NCBI RefSeq assembly: GCF_017114915.1
Contig: NZ_JAAUOE010000015.1
Coordinates: 35,658-99,657 of the forward strand
DNA from: Pseudomonas frederiksbergensis
Lineage (GTDB): Bacteria; Pseudomonadota; Gammaproteobacteria; Pseudomonadales; Pseudomonadaceae
Reading direction: 5' to 3'
Length of the DNA: 64,000 bases
Position numbers and translations under genes: made by a program. Positions 37,316 through 46,149 of this stretch are shown in pieces (within the stretch, counting starts at the first letter, position 1; every line of letters begins with the position of its first letter). The notes beneath the pieces were generated by a model that was given only the letters and a program-made list of their open reading frames with translations, ran no database searches and was not told the DNA's origin.

Positions 37316-38690
37316 GGGTTCTGTGGCGTAGGCGCCAACCCAGCAACATCAACACGATAAGCCCCAGCACCCCGGCAATCGCCCACATCAACTGGTCATA
37401 GCTCATCAACGGCTTCTCGATCCGCAAATACCCCGGCTGCAACAACAACGCACGCATCGCCTTGTTCGCCTCGGCCAGCGTCACTTCTTGCAGCGCCTCG
37501 GCCGGGTTGGTGAAATGGCCGTCCTCGTAGTCCCCAAGGGCGCTCCAGTAGTAATCCGCCAGCGCGCTGTTGCCTTGCACGGCCCAGGTCTGGCGAGCGA
37601 TGGCGGCCTGCTTGAGGCGGGCGAAGGTGGTGGCGTCGAGGCCGTTCTTGAGCAGATTGGCCTTGAGCTCATCCAGCACCTGTTCTGCCGCAGGCACGTC
37701 CTCGCGTTCAAGGTCGGCGTTCAGGCTCATGAAGCCCACCCCGCCAAACACCTCGCGCTCGGCCGAGGGACCGTAGGACAGCCCATGGGCCAGGCGCAAT
37801 TGGCGATAGAGCGCCCAGTCCAGATAGTCCTTGAGTACGTCGAAGGCTTCATCGTGCTGGTCTTCCAGCGCCGGTTCCGGCACCAGCCAGTGCAACTTGG
37901 CACCGCCACCGACGAAACCGTGGCTCAGCGTGCGCTCGTGGGCCGCGCTGGCCTGGATTTGCGGCAGGGGCAGGTGCTCCGTCGGCTCAACCGCTACGAG
38001 CGCGCCATAAGCCCGTTCCAGATAAGCCGGCAGCAGGCGATCGAGCTCGCCGACCACGATCAGGGTCATGTTGTTGGGCGCGTACCAGGCCTTGCGCACC
38101 TTATCCAGTTGCTCTCGGGTCAGGTGATCGACTTGTGCGCGCTCGGGGCATTTGAGGCCCAGTTCCACCGCCAACTGATTACTGGCGGTGTGGCCCAGGT
38201 CCTGGCGATCCAGCCAACGTTGCAAGTGCGAATAATGGCCGCCGTCTTCGCGCTCGACCACTTGCTTGGCGACGTTGATAGCGTTGTCGTCGATACGGGT
38301 CTGGGTCAGCAGCGCCAACAATAGATCGAGAACCTTGCGCTGGTTTTTTGCCGGGGCCTCGATGACGAAGGTCGTGTCGGCGTTGCTGGTGTAGGCATTC
38401 CACTCACCACCCAGAGCCTGCATGCGCTCTTCCAGACCGCCTTCACCGGTGGCGTCGATGCCGCTGAACAGCAAGTGTTCGAGCAGATGCGGCAGCTCCT
38501 TGTCGGCGCAACTGAAATCATCCAGACCCACGCCAACCACCAACCGGATCGCCACATGCCCACGCTCGGAGCCCGGCTTGAGGACCAATTGCAGGCCGTT
38601 GGGCAGCGTATAGCCCTCGACGTGAAAGCGATCCAGGGCAAATGAAGGCAGGGCGCCGAGCAACAGACAAGCGAACAACAGACAACGCAT
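37311..38690 (-). CDS. M16 family zinc metallopeptidase
   Basis: A 459-residue insulinase-family protease with a signal peptide, the inverted zinc motif HLLEH (about residue 68) and a downstream Glu in the VVEREDGG region. An inactive-like second half is followed by a C-terminal membrane helix (about 435-455). It is therefore probably anchored in the inner membrane facing the periplasm. The final codons and stop lie inside a REP arm. The substrate is unknown. Confidence 0.9.
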   Translation of the reverse strand: MRCLLFACLLLGALPSFALDRFHVEGYTLPNGLQLVLKPGSERGHVAIRLVVGVGLDDFSCADKELPHLLEHLLFSGIDATGEGGLEERMQALGGEWNAYTSNADTTFVIEAPAKNQRKVLDLLLALLTQTRIDDNAINVAKQVVEREDGGHYSHLQRWLDRQDLGHTASNQLAVELGLKCPERAQVDHLTREQLDKVRKAWYAPNNMTLIVVGELDRLLPAYLERAYGALVAVEPTEHLPLPQIQASAAHERTLSHGFVGGGAKLHWLVPEPALEDQHDEAFDVLKDYLDWALYRQLRLAHGLSYGPSAEREVFGGVGFMSLNADLEREDVPAAEQVLDELKANLLKNGLDATTFARLKQAAIARQTWAVQGNSALADYYWSALGDYEDGHFTNPAEALQEVTLAEANKAMRALLLQPGYLRIEKPLMSYDQLMWAIAGVLGLIVLMLLGWRLRHRTL

Positions 38691-38746
38691 AACGAGTTTC
38701 CGTACGACCAGCGTAAGTACAACAGACTTCAGGCAACTGTGGACGT

Positions 38747-40405
38747 TCAGGGTGAATGAGTGATGTCAGCTACATCGTCGACCGCCAGAGCGCCGGTATC
38801 CGAAGTGCCCAACACCGCATAGGCACTGCCGCAAAACAGCGAATTGAGGCGCCTCATGTCAGCGATCAGCTCCAGATGCAGCGAACTGGTCTCGATGCTT
38901 TGCACAATCTTACGGTGCAAACGACTGACATGAGCGTGGGCCAGGCGGCGTTCCTGTGCGCGAAAGCGACGTTTCTCACGCAGCAACTGGCGAGCACTTT
39001 CCGGGTCGGAACTGAGGAATACCGACAACCCCAGGCGCAGGTTGGCAATCAGTTGGCTATGCAGCCCCGCCAACTCCTCCAGACCGACCTCGGAGAACGA
39101 CCGCCGTTGCGAGGTTTTCTGCTCCTGGACCTTGCGCAGCATGCGTTCGATCAGGTCGCTGGCCAGTTTCAGGTTGATCGCCAGCTCGATGGTTTCCGCC
39201 CAACGCCGGCTGTCCTGTTCGCTGAGGTCTTCCCGGGGCATTTGCGCCAGATAGAGTTTGATGGCGCTGTAGAGCGCTTCGACATCATCGGTCAAGCGAC
39301 GGATTTCCTGGGTGACGGCAGTCTGTTTGCCACGTAGCACGGCGAGCATGGCTTCGAGCATGCTGTCGACCAGATCGCCGATGCGCAGGGTTTCCCGGGC
39401 GGCATTGGCCAGCGCCAGGCTGGGGGTGACCAATGCCGTCGGGTCAAGATGCCGCGGTTTGGCCGTGCCGTTGATGTCTGGTCGCTCCGGCAGCAGCCAT
39501 GCACAGAGCCTGGCCATCAGCCCGACGCTGGGCAACAGGATCAGGCAGCGCGTGGTGTTGTAGAGCAGGTGGAAGCCGATGACCATTTCCTGAGCACTGA
39601 AGTCGAAGCTGTCGATCCAGTGCGCCAGTGGATCGAGCACCGGAATGATCAGCAGCAGACCGATCAGTTTGTACAACAGGCTGCCAAGCGCCACCTGACG
39701 ACCGGCCGCGTTCTGCATGCTGGTGCTGAGGAAGGCGAGAACGCCGCTGCCAATGTTGGCGCCGATCACCAGGCCGATGGCCACTGGCAGACTGATCACA
39801 CTGGCACCGGCGAGGGTCGCGGTCAGCAACACGGCGGCGAGGCTGGAGTAGGAAATCATCGCGAACAGCGCGCCGACCAGGGCATCGAGCAGGATATCGC
39901 CGGTCAGGGAGGCGAAAATGACCTTCACCCCCTGAGCATGCGTGATCGGCGTGGCGGCCTCGACGATCAGTTGCAGCGCCAGAATGATCAGGCCCAGACC
40001 GATACCGACCCGGCCCATCTGCCCGACCCGGGTCTGCTTGCGCGACAGAAAGAAAATCACCCCAAGGAAAATCAGCAACGGCGACAACCACGACAGGTCG
40101 AGGGTCAGCACCCGTGCCATCAGTGCCGTACCGACGTCGGCACCGAGCATGGTCGCCAGGGCCGGTGTCAGCACCATCAGGCCCTGACCGACAAAAGAAG
40201 TGACGAGCATGGCGGTGGCGTTGCTGCTCTGGACCATGGCGGTCACCATGATCCCGGCGACAAACGCCAGCCAGCGCCTGGACATGTTCTGGGCGATCAC
40301 GTGGCGCAGGTTGGAACCGTAGACACGCAGGATGCCGGTTCGGACGATGTGCGTGCCCCAGATCAACAAGGCCACGGCCGATAACAGATTGAGCAGGGTG
40401 AGCAT
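38747..40405 (-). CDS. Na/Pi cotransporter family protein with PhoU-like tail
   Basis: A 552-residue carrier. The first 330 residues hold two related helix groups with the QSSNAT motif in the first repeat and a changed YSSLAA in the second. The C-terminal part (about 340-540) is helical and PhoU-like (ARETLRIGDLVDSMLEAML and the following helices). It resembles YjbB, which is linked to phosphate export in E. coli, so efflux is as likely as uptake. Confidence 0.88.
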   Translation of the reverse strand: MLTLLNLLSAVALLIWGTHIVRTGILRVYGSNLRHVIAQNMSRRWLAFVAGIMVTAMVQSSNATAMLVTSFVGQGLMVLTPALATMLGADVGTALMARVLTLDLSWLSPLLIFLGVIFFLSRKQTRVGQMGRVGIGLGLIILALQLIVEAATPITHAQGVKVIFASLTGDILLDALVGALFAMISYSSLAAVLLTATLAGASVISLPVAIGLVIGANIGSGVLAFLSTSMQNAAGRQVALGSLLYKLIGLLLIIPVLDPLAHWIDSFDFSAQEMVIGFHLLYNTTRCLILLPSVGLMARLCAWLLPERPDINGTAKPRHLDPTALVTPSLALANAARETLRIGDLVDSMLEAMLAVLRGKQTAVTQEIRRLTDDVEALYSAIKLYLAQMPREDLSEQDSRRWAETIELAINLKLASDLIERMLRKVQEQKTSQRRSFSEVGLEELAGLHSQLIANLRLGLSVFLSSDPESARQLLREKRRFRAQERRLAHAHVSRLHRKIVQSIETSSLHLELIADMRRLNSLFCGSAYAVLGTSDTGALAVDDVADITHSP

Positions 40406-40541
40406 ACAGGCCCCCTGTGGTGGTAGCGCCCCAGTGGGGCAAGTTGACGGTGCCGCGCGTTTTTCTACGTTCTGTACTTAAGCTGTAGTTGGCTAACGGT
40501 CTGGACGCCAGCATCGCATAGCTAAAGAAACGATTGAAACA

Positions 40542-40562
40542 AAACTGTCACAGAAACAGTTT
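40542..40562. promoter_or_regulatory. Palindrome upstream of the Na/Pi carrier
   Basis: AAACTGT at 40542-40548 and ACAGTTT at 40556-40562 form a perfect 7-base inverted repeat about 140 bases before the carrier start. It shares CTGTCA with a Pho-box half but lacks the second direct repeat, so PhoB control is not claimed. Confidence 0.35.
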
Positions 40563-40609
40563 GCTGCACAACCGAACGCAGGCTTCGTCAGCTGCCACCT
40601 ATTGCTTTA

Positions 40610-40655
40610 GGGCTTAACTGATAGGCAATAGTCCTATCAGCTGAGTTTTAATCCG
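40610..40655. mobile_element. Abutted IS4-type terminal repeats at the island's left edge
   Basis: Bases 40610-40631 match the IS4-type right end at 43885-43906 at 20 of 22 positions in the same orientation. They continue into an inverted copy (CCTATCAGCTGAG at 40633), so two ends meet back to back. A 34-codon open frame from 40656 with LTRAMNIS may be a decayed transposase start. Read as the scar of earlier IS4-family insertions. Confidence 0.55.
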
Positions 40656-40825
40656 ATGTTTCAAACCTTGACGCGCGCCATGAACATCAGCCCGATCCGT
40701 TTTGTGCTTGGGAAGCATCCTTCTCCAACGCAAGAAATGGTCGGTGGTTGTGAGTACTAATTAAACACCCACGAAATGTATGGTCAGGCCGGGCTTTTGC
40801 GGGGTAGAGCGGGGAAGCGAATGCT

Positions 40826-41014
40826 TCAGGCGACGGTGTTGCCTTGCAGACGGTCGGAGCCATCGGCAGCGACTTCGTTGCCTTGCAAACGATCCGAACC
40901 ATCAGCAGCAACAGCTCGTTTTTCAAGCAGGCGATCAGCGCCACCTTCAGCCACACGGCTTTCGATCAGACGATCCGAACCACCTTCAGTGACCATAGGC
41001 TGAGCAGAGGTCAA
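40826..41014 (-). pseudogene. 5'-truncated repeat protein (often annotated phage infection protein)
   Basis: 62 codons remain, starting from a TTG in the frame SAQPMVTEGG. They contain four imperfect 13-residue repeats of the kind GGSDRLIESRVA and ADGSDRLQGNEVA. Pseudomonad proteins with such repeats normally have an N-terminal signal peptide; none is left here. The break falls at about 41003-41013, exactly where the bacteriocin frame also begins. So it is a truncated remnant, though the repeat part is unmutated. Confidence 0.6.
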
Positions 41015-41061
41015 ACTTTGACAGTGCTCTAAATTGGGATGGAGCGCTTCCGACGGTTACT

Positions 41062-42702
41062 GTGGCTCACCGTATTGAAACTGTCGATAAAGAGCGCGAC
41101 GCATATTCAAAGTTGGTAGCTATAGCACTTTCGGTGCACGATCAGATAGGAAGTGCTTTTTCGAATAGCCCGGCTGGTGTGCGAAATGAAATAGAGGGGC
41201 GAATAAGTTCAGCTGTTGATACCCCCCCATTCAATAAGCTGGAAGGCGCCTTAAAAAAGAAATTTATTATTGTCGAGCTCCTGCAGCGAATTAGATTGAA
41301 TAGGAGCTGGTATGAAGCGGATGCATTTTTTGGCATAGATGCATTATCGTTAGACAGTATGGAAAGTGCCGAGCTCTTCGCGGCTTATGTGGATTCAGTA
41401 GAACACGATGCAGAACGCCTAGGCCTTTATGAAAGCTTCCTGATATCTCTGACAGCCGCCTACGTTAAACGAATACTTGTCGAGGCTGTTCCCATTTTAG
41501 ACGACGCATCTCTATCTACAGATGCTGAAATCCATTCTGCCTTGGCTAGAGGTGAAACTGCCTACAGCTTCAATTTAACCCTTAGTCAATCCGCACAGCT
41601 GGTAACTGTGGCGGGTGCCGCTACTCTCCAAAACGCGGACGGTTGGACCTTCGAGGCAGCAATCCGTAAAGGCATTCTGTTGTTGACAGGTTTGGGAGAA
41701 GCACTTCTCAGTCGAGCGACGGCGATTGGGATCGGGACTTTGCTCTATTCACCCGCTCTGGGTAACGGCGAGCGTTATCCTCAAACGGTTCTCAAACTAT
41801 CTGGCAGTGCAGTCTTGCCAGATGCACCGACTAACCTGAATGAAATCGCCGCTGTCGAAGGAACCATCGATCTTCCCTATCGGATTTATGGTGACCTTGG
41901 CCAATACACACTCGTTGCAACACCGTCGGGAGGGAGCATTTCGCCAGCGGTGCCAGTTCGGGCGCTGGAGTTCGACCAGAAGACTAACAGCTACAGTTTC
42001 ACCTCCGCCGACACACCGCCCATCACCCTCGGTTCTCCCATTATCCACTGGGATAACAGTTCGACAACTTCACCTGCTAGACCCGTGGAAGTACCGCATT
42101 ACACTGGTGTTGAGCTGTTGCCACTACTCGTGCAGCCCGAACCATTGCCTGCGTTCGAGTCATCGGACTTCAGGGATTGTATTTACTGCTTTCCGATCAA
42201 CAGCGGCTTGCCGCCGATTTACGTTGTTTTCAATAGCCCTTATGAAGGGGCTACCACGAGAGGAAAGTACAGCGGTCGATTTTTCAATCCTGCCAAAGCT
42301 GGAGGCCCAATCCTGGATCTGGATTGGACCAATGCTACCGTGACTCAAGCGGGCATTGACCTTGTTAAATTGCATACGGGTCGCTTCGACCCTTCGGACG
42401 CCAATGCCATCATGGTTGACCGATTGGAAAAAATTCTGCGGGGTGAATTGATACCTACGGCTATCGACAAGCGTTTCTATACTCATGAACTCAGAGAGCT
42501 TGAACGTTTCAGAGCATTAGGGGTGGCTGACGGCGTAAATCCGAAGGATGAAGGTGTCATTTGGAATAATACTCATGCCGCGACACTAGAAGACTACAAA
42601 CTAAAGGGTGAATTTGAGTTGCTCTACACGCCTGAAGCTATAGAGGCAGATAACAAGCAGACAGATAGAGAATACAAACAATTGGGAGGGGCAAAGCAAT
42701 GA
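41062..42702 (+). CDS. S-type pyocin-like bacteriocin, apparently 5'-truncated
   Basis: The 546 residues visible from GTG 41062 comprise a helical part (about 1-205), a Pyocin_S-type translocation domain (about 240-360, with SPALGNGERYPQ and VPHYTGVELLPLL), and a C-terminal killing domain (about 365-535). The killing domain has GKYSGRFFNPAKAGGP, THELRELERFRALG and WNNTHAATLEDYKL. It lacks the HH...H pattern of colicin-type HNH DNases and I do not recognise its class. The frame stays open upstream to 40999 with no ATG and no ribosome site, so the start was probably lost. AT-rich; immunity gene overlaps by four bases. Confidence 0.8.
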   Translation: MAHRIETVDKERDAYSKLVAIALSVHDQIGSAFSNSPAGVRNEIEGRISSAVDTPPFNKLEGALKKKFIIVELLQRIRLNRSWYEADAFFGIDALSLDSMESAELFAAYVDSVEHDAERLGLYESFLISLTAAYVKRILVEAVPILDDASLSTDAEIHSALARGETAYSFNLTLSQSAQLVTVAGAATLQNADGWTFEAAIRKGILLLTGLGEALLSRATAIGIGTLLYSPALGNGERYPQTVLKLSGSAVLPDAPTNLNEIAAVEGTIDLPYRIYGDLGQYTLVATPSGGSISPAVPVRALEFDQKTNSYSFTSADTPPITLGSPIIHWDNSSTTSPARPVEVPHYTGVELLPLLVQPEPLPAFESSDFRDCIYCFPINSGLPPIYVVFNSPYEGATTRGKYSGRFFNPAKAGGPILDLDWTNATVTQAGIDLVKLHTGRFDPSDANAIMVDRLEKILRGELIPTAIDKRFYTHELRELERFRALGVADGVNPKDEGVIWNNTHAATLEDYKLKGEFELLYTPEAIEADNKQTDREYKQLGGAKQ

Positions 42703-42971
42703 GTGTCATAACAACCATCGTGCTCAACGAGAAACCTGAAGAGGTAATTCTATTTCTTACCAAAAATGAACTAGGTATCTCTCTTCCTCGGCTTGATGGG
42801 CTTTATAATCGGGCTAACTGGGCGCATGTGAAGGACAACATGGGATTATTGCATCTCGTTTGGAAAATGCGTGACGCCGGATTTATAAAATTGAGTGGAA
42901 CCGGAATTAGGCGGGGCCCTAACTGGAGAGAACCTATATTTATGGTAGAGGGAAAATATACTTTGGATTGA
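42699..42971 (+). CDS. Probable immunity protein of the adjacent bacteriocin
   Basis: A 90-residue soluble protein overlapping the bacteriocin stop as ATGA, with GGAGGG upstream. This is the standard place and coupling for an immunity gene. It is mixed acidic/basic with helices, and the segment HVKDNMGLLHLVWKMRDAGF followed by a strand-rich end suggests a winged-helix-like fold. No known immunity family was recognised. The role is inferred from position. Confidence 0.65.
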   Translation: MSVITTIVLNEKPEEVILFLTKNELGISLPRLDGLYNRANWAHVKDNMGLLHLVWKMRDAGFIKLSGTGIRRGPNWREPIFMVEGKYTLD

Positions 42972-43131
42972 TATTGCTAAACGGCTGTCACCTTTAGGGG
43001 GCGATAAGCAATATCTATTGTTTGGAAGACGTCCGATTCCCTGATGCTGGTGATTTGATTCTGTCTAGTCTAGAGATAGGTTTACGATTGTTTCAGGGTT
43101 AGACAATTAACCAGAAGCGGGCGCTTGGCGT
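42972..43131. other. AT-rich spacer between immunity gene and IS remnant
   Basis: No gene, hairpin or promoter seen. It links the bacteriocin cassette to the left end of the IS4-type remnant. Confidence 0.5.
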
Positions 43132-43906
43132 GATGCCAGTCAGTTAAGCTGACTGGCATTTTTATTTTTGATCGGATACTTCGGGATTTCAGCCGGATGG
43201 CCCGGGGATAAATGCGCTCCTCTCGTCGGTGAGGCAGGACATAGTGCGGGGCTGAGGCATGCAGCTCGGCCAGGTACTTGGGGATGTTCCCGGAGCGGTC
43301 GGCCGAAACACTGTTGATAAACCCTAAAATCGCCCAGGTACAGGCGCTAAAGCTCATTTCGCACGGATAAATACCTGGACAGTGGCGGCTCATTTCCACC
43401 ATCTGGTAGCGCAATAAGTTATTGCCCGGCTACACGCCCCACAGTTCCTGCTCGATCATCTCGGACGTTTTGCTACGCAACGTATAGCTGCTGTTGAGCA
43501 GCGTCTGTTTCATCTTCAAAAGCACTGCCGATCAGCAAATGACTGGTTAATTCCATTTGGCAGACGATGTGTACCTGAGGAACACCGGTGTCGCCGTTCT
43601 GGTTGCTGGCCGAGTAGTAGCGCGCTCGATTTCGGCGGTGTCAGGCCTCACACACCAGGGCATCATTTGCAGCGGTAGACGGCGTTTGCACAACGTCGCT
43701 ACGCCGGCCTGTTCGAGGGCTGTCGACCAATGAAGGATTGAGCAAGGAATCCAGTCCTTCGATTGAGTTTGGAGTGGAAGCAAAGTTGTGGGTCAGTTCC
43801 AGTGCCCGAGCGAGACGCATAAAAAAATCCGATGCCAGTACAGGCATCGGATTTTGATTTCTTGCGGCCAAAGGTCAAGCGAGAGGGCTTAACTGATCGG
43901 CATTAG
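43132..43906 (-). mobile_element. Decayed IS4-family insertion sequence
   Basis: About 775 bases bounded by GATGCCAGTCAGTTAAGC (left) and its inverse TTAACTGATCGGCATT (right). On the minus strand, pieces of an E. coli IS4-like transposase follow in order but in different frames: LARALELTHNF, then LCKRRLPLQMMPWCV, then VHIVCQMELTSHLLIGSAF, then LRSKTSEMIEQELWGV ending in a stop, then LLRYQMVEMSRHCPGIYP to REERIYPRAIRLKSR. The catalytic middle is deleted, so it cannot move by itself. A terminator hairpin (43824-43854) just before the transposase start at 43820 blocks read-through from outside. Confidence 0.8.
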
Positions 43907-43942
43907 GCCCGAAGGCCCCTTTGTCATGGCAGGGTGTTCGGG

Positions 43943-44710
43943 TTATTGGCCCGGAATATCCTTGCGCAGTTTCACTGGCTCTTGCTGTGTACGTTTTTTC
44001 GCAATCGCTGTGCGCATCCTGATGTTGATTGCTTCCACTGCCAGCGAGAACGCCATGGCGAAGTAGACGTAGCCTTTGGGCACATGCACATCAAAGGACT
44101 CGGCAATCAGCACGGTACCGACGATCAACAGGAAAGACAGCGCCAGCATTTTCAGTGACGGGTGCCTGTCGATGAACTCGCTGATGGTGCCAGAAGCCCA
44201 CATCATCACCAGCACAGCAACGATGATTGCCGCGACCATGACCGGTACGTGGGACACCATACCAACGGCAGTGATGACAGAGTCCAGCGAGAACACAATG
44301 TCGATGATCGCGATCTGAACAATGGTGTAGAGGAAGTTGCCGCCCTTGCCACCTGGCTCGTCGCTGGTTTCATCCTCGCCTTCCAGCGCGTGGTACATCT
44401 CTTGCGAGCTCTTCCACAGCAGGAACAGACCACCGAAGAACAGGATCAGGTCACGCCCGGAAATACCCTGGCCGAACAGTACGAACAGGTCTGCGGTGAG
44501 GCGCATGACCCAGGTGATCGACAGCAGCAACAGGATCCGCGTGATCATGGCCAGCGCCAGGCCGAATATCCGGGTGCGCGCCTGCATGTGCTTGGGCATG
44601 CGGCTGACCAGGATCGAGATCATGATGATGTTGTCGATGCCCAGGACGATCTCCAGGGCAGTCAGGGTGAAGAAGGCAACCCAGATTTCAGGGTTGGTCA
44701 GCCATTCCAT
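43943..44710 (-). CDS. TerC family integral membrane protein
   Basis: A 255-residue protein with about seven helices and the TerC landmarks EIVLGIDNIIMISIL and IAIIDIVFSLDSVITAVGM, whose Asp/Asn pairs probably bind metal. TerC-family proteins are linked to manganese or calcium handling and tellurite resistance, sometimes to metallation of exported proteins. AAAGGA precedes ATG 44710. No yybP-ykoY riboswitch fits upstream. Confidence 0.9.
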   Translation of the reverse strand: MEWLTNPEIWVAFFTLTALEIVLGIDNIIMISILVSRMPKHMQARTRIFGLALAMITRILLLLSITWVMRLTADLFVLFGQGISGRDLILFFGGLFLLWKSSQEMYHALEGEDETSDEPGGKGGNFLYTIVQIAIIDIVFSLDSVITAVGMVSHVPVMVAAIIVAVLVMMWASGTISEFIDRHPSLKMLALSFLLIVGTVLIAESFDVHVPKGYVYFAMAFSLAVEAINIRMRTAIAKKRTQQEPVKLRKDIPGQ

Positions 44711-44742
44711 GTGTATTCCTTTGAGCGAGTGTTTAAACCACA

Positions 44743-44777
44743 AAGGGCCCAGGCTTCAAACAAAGCCTGGACCCCTT
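44743..44777 (-). terminator. Terminator of the citrate carrier gene
   Basis: GGGTCCAGGCTT and AAGCCTGGGCCC read on the minus strand form a long stem with one mismatch and a small loop, 17 bases after the carrier stop. The T content after it is modest. Confidence 0.7.
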
Positions 44778-44793
44778 ATGGTGAGTCTTGGGC

Positions 44794-46101
44794 TTATAGC
44801 GTGCTGAACAGCGGAAAAATCCCCATCAGCAATGCAGCGACCAGTATGCACAGGCAAACCAGCACTGCCCACTTCAAGGTGAACCGCTGATGGTCACCGA
44901 ACTCGATACCGGCCAGGGCCACCAACAGGTAGGTCGATGGTACCAGCGGGCTCAACAAGTGGACGGGCTGACCGACGATCGAGGCACGTGCCATTTCTAC
45001 CGCGGTTATACCGTAATGACTGGCGGCTTCGGCAAGCACTGGTAACACGCCGTAATAAAATGCATCGTTCGACATGAAGAACGTGAACGGCATGCTCACC
45101 AGCGCGGTGATCACGGCCAGGTACGGGCCGAGGAAATCCGGGATGACTGCCAGCAAGCTCTTGGACATGGCGTCGACCATGCCAGTGCCCGTCAGGATAC
45201 CGGTGAAGATACCCGCGGCAAAGATCAAACCGACCACCGCCAGCACGCTACCGGCGTGGGCCGCAACGCGGTCCTTCTGCTGTTGCAGGCAAGGGTAGTT
45301 GACGATCATCGCGATACTGAACGCCACCATGAACAATACCGGCAGCGGCAACAGGCCGGCGATCAAGGTGCCCATCAGTGCCAGGGTCAGCGCGCCGTTG
45401 AACCAGATCAGCTTTGGACGACGGGCGTCCGGGAACTGCGAAACGCTGATTTCGCTGTGGTCGATTTCATCACCGACCAAATGCAACTCACCCAGACGTG
45501 CACGCTCGCGTTTACCGTAAAAGTAGGCAATCGCCAGAATCGCCACCACACCGGCCAGCATCGCCGGAATCATCGGTACGAAGATCGCGGACGGGTCCAC
45601 ATGCAGCGCACTGGCTGCACGAGCAGTCGGACCGCCCCAAGGGGTCATGTTCATCACGCCACCGGCGAGGATGATCAGACCGGCCATAATTCGCGGGCTC
45701 ATGCCGATGCGGCTGTAGAGCGGCAGCATGGCGGCCACGCAGATCATGTAAGTGGTGGCGCCATCACCGTCCATGGACACGATCAAAGCCAGCACGGCGG
45801 TACCGACCGACACTTTCAACGGGTCGCCCTTGACCAGTTTGAGGATCTTGCGCACGGCCGGGTCAAACAGGCCGGAGTCGATCATCAGGGCGAAGTAAAG
45901 GATGGCGAACATCAGCATCACGCCGGTCGGCGCGAGCTTGGTGATGCCTTCGAGCATCATCGGGCCGATTTTCGGCGAGAAACCGCCGAACAGGGCGAAG
46001 ATGATCGGGATGATGATCAGGGCGATCAGCGCGGACAGGCGCTTGGTCATGATCAGGAACATGAACGTGATGACCATGGCAAAGCCAAGGAAAGTCAGCA
46101 T
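44794..46101 (-). CDS. CitMHS family citrate-metal transporter
   Basis: A 435-residue carrier with about twelve helices, the family segments VSMDGDGATTYMICVAAMLPLYSR and GGVMNMTPWGGPTARAA, and the late MPFTFFMSNDAFYYGVLPVL. CitMHS proteins take up citrate as a complex with Mg2+ or a similar ion. TGGAG precedes the ATG. A short proline-rich leader peptide is encoded 48 bases upstream. Confidence 0.92.
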   Translation of the reverse strand: MLTFLGFAMVITFMFLIMTKRLSALIALIIIPIIFALFGGFSPKIGPMMLEGITKLAPTGVMLMFAILYFALMIDSGLFDPAVRKILKLVKGDPLKVSVGTAVLALIVSMDGDGATTYMICVAAMLPLYSRIGMSPRIMAGLIILAGGVMNMTPWGGPTARAASALHVDPSAIFVPMIPAMLAGVVAILAIAYFYGKRERARLGELHLVGDEIDHSEISVSQFPDARRPKLIWFNGALTLALMGTLIAGLLPLPVLFMVAFSIAMIVNYPCLQQQKDRVAAHAGSVLAVVGLIFAAGIFTGILTGTGMVDAMSKSLLAVIPDFLGPYLAVITALVSMPFTFFMSNDAFYYGVLPVLAEAASHYGITAVEMARASIVGQPVHLLSPLVPSTYLLVALAGIEFGDHQRFTLKWAVLVCLCILVAALLMGIFPLFSTL

Positions 46102-46149
46102 GGGAATACTCCAGGCGTAGCGTGGCTAGGGAATGGGCGAACCGGTGGG

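Noticed and set aside
40542..40562. Pho box for the Na/Pi carrier
   Set aside because: It has one CTGTCA-like half but no second half 11 bases on; it is an inverted rather than a direct repeat.
43082..43414. 110-residue minus-strand frame as an independent gene
   Set aside because: Most of it matches the C-terminal part of an IS4-type transposase and runs past the IS end, so it is a pseudogene piece.
44711..44793. Manganese (yybP-ykoY) riboswitch before terC
   Set aside because: Only about 83 bases are available, and they are taken up by the terminator of the citrate carrier gene; no riboswitch core seen.
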